Below are positions 62,284-64,000 of a stretch of DNA of 64,000 nucleotides, piece after piece. Each line of letters begins with the position of its first letter. The first letter of the stretch is position 1. Under the pieces are notes generated by a model. That model ran no database searches. It saw only the letters and a list, made by a program, of their open reading frames with translations, and was not told the DNA's origin. Origin of the DNA: Clostridiaceae bacterium (GTDB taxonomy: Bacteria; Bacillota; Clostridia; Lachnospirales; Lachnospiraceae); NCBI GenBank assembly GCA_902362865.1, contig CABIYE010000006.1:2501-66500 (forward strand), given 5' to 3'. The position numbers and the translations under genes are program-made.

Positions 62284-63492
62284 ATGAGCCTAAACACTAC
62301 CCCATCTGCAGATCGTATACATATTGGCATTTTCGGGAAACGTAATGCCGGAAAATCCAGTATCATTAACGCTATTACCGGTCAAAATCTTGCAATTGTA
62401 TCCGATATAAAAGGAACCACCACCGATCCTGTCCTAAAAGCGATGGAACTTCTGCCTCTGGGACCGGTAGTCATAATTGACACTCCGGGTCTTGATGATT
62501 CCGGAGAACTGGGAGAACTTCGCATCAAAAAGGCCTATCAAATACTGAACAAAACCGACATTGCCGTTCTGGTCGTAGACGGCTCCGTGGGAATGACCCA
62601 GGAAGACCACCGGATTCTTGAACGGATACGGGCAAAAGAGATTCCTTATGTCATTGCTATAAATAAGTCAGATCTAGCCTCAAAAGACGCTATAAGCACT
62701 GATCTCCATACAGGTGCCGAAGATAATGTCATCCGGGTAAGTACAACTACCGGAACAAATATCTATGAACTGAAGGAACTCATCGCGAAACAAGCTCCCA
62801 AAGAAGATACCGGGCGCCGCATCGTCGCAGATCTGCTTAAGCCGTCTGATTTTGTCATCCTTGTTGTTCCCATTGATTCTGCCGCGCCAAAAGGACGGCT
62901 GATTCTTCCGCAACAACAGACAATCCGCGATGTACTGGAGGCAAATGCCACTGCAATCGTTGTAAAAGAAACCGAATTGAAAGATACGCTGGCTTCTCTG
63001 GGAAAAAAGCCTAAAATGGTTATCACTGACAGCCAGGCATTTGAGCAGGTATCCGCCAATACCCCGGCAGACATCCTTCTAACATCCTTCTCTATCCTGT
63101 TTGCCAGATACAAGGGAAATTTGAAAATGGCAGTAGCGGGCGCCCGTGCATTAGATACACTGGAAAACGGTGATACAATCCTGATATCGGAAGGCTGCAC
63201 TCATCACCGCCAATGTGAAGATATCGGTACCGTAAAGCTCCCTAACTGGCTTCGGAAATACACCGGCAAAGAATTGAACTTTGCATTCACCAGCGGGACA
63301 GAATTTCCACTGGATTTATCCAAATATAAGGTCATCATCCACTGCGGCGGCTGCACGCTTAATGAACGTGAAATGAAATACCGCCTGAAATGTGCCGAAG
63401 ACGCCGGTATCCCTATGACAAATTACGGCATCGCCATTGCACATATGCATGGCATTCTTGCGCGAAGCATCGAACCATTTCCGACGCTTTAA
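62284..63492 (+). CDS. hydF: [FeFe] hydrogenase H-cluster maturation GTPase HydF
   Basis: A 402-aa scaffold protein that receives the 2Fe unit and hands it to the hydrogenase. The N-terminal GTPase has Walker A GKRNAGKSSIINAITG (near residues 18-33), DTPGLDD and NKSD; a middle dimerisation part follows; the C-terminal cluster domain has EGCTHHRQC and HCGGCTLNE with the conserved C-x-H and CGGC ligands. GGAGG precedes the ATG. Last gene of the hyd unit. Confidence 0.95.
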   Translation: MSLNTTPSADRIHIGIFGKRNAGKSSIINAITGQNLAIVSDIKGTTTDPVLKAMELLPLGPVVIIDTPGLDDSGELGELRIKKAYQILNKTDIAVLVVDGSVGMTQEDHRILERIRAKEIPYVIAINKSDLASKDAISTDLHTGAEDNVIRVSTTTGTNIYELKELIAKQAPKEDTGRRIVADLLKPSDFVILVVPIDSAAPKGRLILPQQQTIRDVLEANATAIVVKETELKDTLASLGKKPKMVITDSQAFEQVSANTPADILLTSFSILFARYKGNLKMAVAGARALDTLENGDTILISEGCTHHRQCEDIGTVKLPNWLRKYTGKELNFAFTSGTEFPLDLSKYKVIIHCGGCTLNEREMKYRLKCAEDAGIPMTNYGIAIAHMHGILARSIEPFPTL

Positions 63493-63523
63493 CCCATAAT
63501 CCTGCCACTGGATATCTGGGATT

Positions 63524-64000
63524 TTACTGCAGGTGAATCTGATTTTCTACAAAGGCGTTATGACTGTACCATCCATAATTTTTCTTATCGTTGAAAAACT
63601 CTACTTCCGTCCCTTCCGGCCTTTCCTTCAGATTCACCTCTGCATATTTGCTGAAAACACCTTCTTCTTCCCCTGCCGTATCTTCTCTAAGCGTTACATT
63701 CTCTCCATTTCCTTTTACCCATCCGGGGCCATATCTGCTCACACACAGCTCTTCTACTTTATACTGCCCGCTAAGCGGAATGTCTTTAAATGTATAGGAT
63801 AAGGATACCACCCCATCCTTCTGATGTTCCTGCACATACTCCCGCGTAAATTCATAAGTATGGTAGAAAGTGCAGTGCTCTCCGTCCGCCCCGTCTCCTG
63901 ATACCCGGATAACGAAAGTTGGATTCCCGTGCGCCCACCAGATATCTTCCTCGCCGGATTTTATGGTTTTCGTAACAGTCAAATCCCCTGCCTCAAGCCT
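63524..64000 (-). CDS. Surface-type protein with pilin-like C-terminal domain, cut by the window edge
   Basis: Only the last 158 codons or so are visible; the frame is open to base 64000, so the start lies outside. The sequence begins RLEAGDLTVTKTI, a beta-strand motif common in Cna_B/prealbumin-like or isopeptide-bonded surface domains, and continues with FVIRVSG, FTREYVQEH, SGQYKVEEL and VEFFNDKK, the order of such domains. There is no LPxTG sorting signal; it ends NAFVENQIHLQ. Export or anchoring cannot be judged without the N-terminus. Confidence 0.7.
   Translation of the reverse strand, partial: RLEAGDLTVTKTIKSGEEDIWWAHGNPTFVIRVSGDGADGEHCTFYHTYEFTREYVQEHQKDGVVSLSYTFKDIPLSGQYKVEELCVSRYGPGWVKGNGENVTLREDTAGEEEGVFSKYAEVNLKERPEGTEVEFFNDKKNYGWYSHNAFVENQIHLQ

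Overview
The window looks like chromosomal DNA of a Clostridia (Bacillota) bacterium, most likely a gut Lachnospiraceae member. The pointers are moderate GC, AGGAGG ribosome sites, TTGACA-N17-TATAAT promoters, TPP and FMN riboswitches and a tryptophan T-box that all end in intrinsic terminators, a NiaR-type nad operon, a YesMN two-component system, an SLH-anchored glycosidase, a glycyl-radical hydroxyproline dehydratase and the HydEGF hydrogenase maturases. The family assignment is inference from gene content. I saw no phage, insertion sequence or CRISPR array.

Layout. 1-600: leader and promoter of an rRNA operon that runs off the left edge, then two tRNA-Ser genes, all leftward. 673-6347: a leftward housekeeping cluster for t6A tRNA modification (tsaE, tsaB, tsaD) with a threonine aldolase, rimI, a small zinc-knuckle protein, rnz and ispD. 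6450-9884: gloA, then csoR-copA copper efflux under a CsoR-type operator; copA carries a fused CopZ-like domain with its own ribosome site. 9906-13395: amidohydrolase, cysteine desulfidase and an Rpn-type nuclease. 13526-17182: nadA-nadB-nadC-niaR with a candidate NiaR operator. 17161-20080: a lone prepilin peptidase, then a DUF1538 membrane protein paired with a tandem PII-like protein. 20113-30006: a 1741-residue GH127-type surface enzyme, its YesN/YesM regulators and HelD. 30115-34635: a Fic enzyme and the TPP-controlled thiSFGHE operon.

34726-38481: a three-gene module of XRE repressor, ImmA/IrrE protease and degraded-looking PIN-like protein, then an XRE membrane regulator and a GNAT acetyltransferase. 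38488-42015: a PucR regulator divergent from an old-yellow-enzyme/FAD fusion. 42024-43006: FMN-controlled ribU. 43005-49883: the full trpEGDCFBA operon behind a T-box. 49915-53049: yitT and tex. 53138-56059: a TetR gene, a MATE exporter and a second TetR gene. 56080-59447: hypE-hypD (trans-4-hydroxy-L-proline dehydratase and its activase), sharing a strand with that second TetR gene. 59487-63492: hydE-hydG-hydF behind an attenuator-like leader. 63524-64000: the 3' part of a surface-type protein cut by the window edge.

The best leads for new biology are the XRE/ImmA/PIN-like module with its damaged third gene, the uncharacterised terminator-bearing leader of hydEGF, the in-frame CopA-CopZ arrangement, the DUF1538/tandem-PII pair, and a short repeat that sits against intrinsic terminators at three loci.
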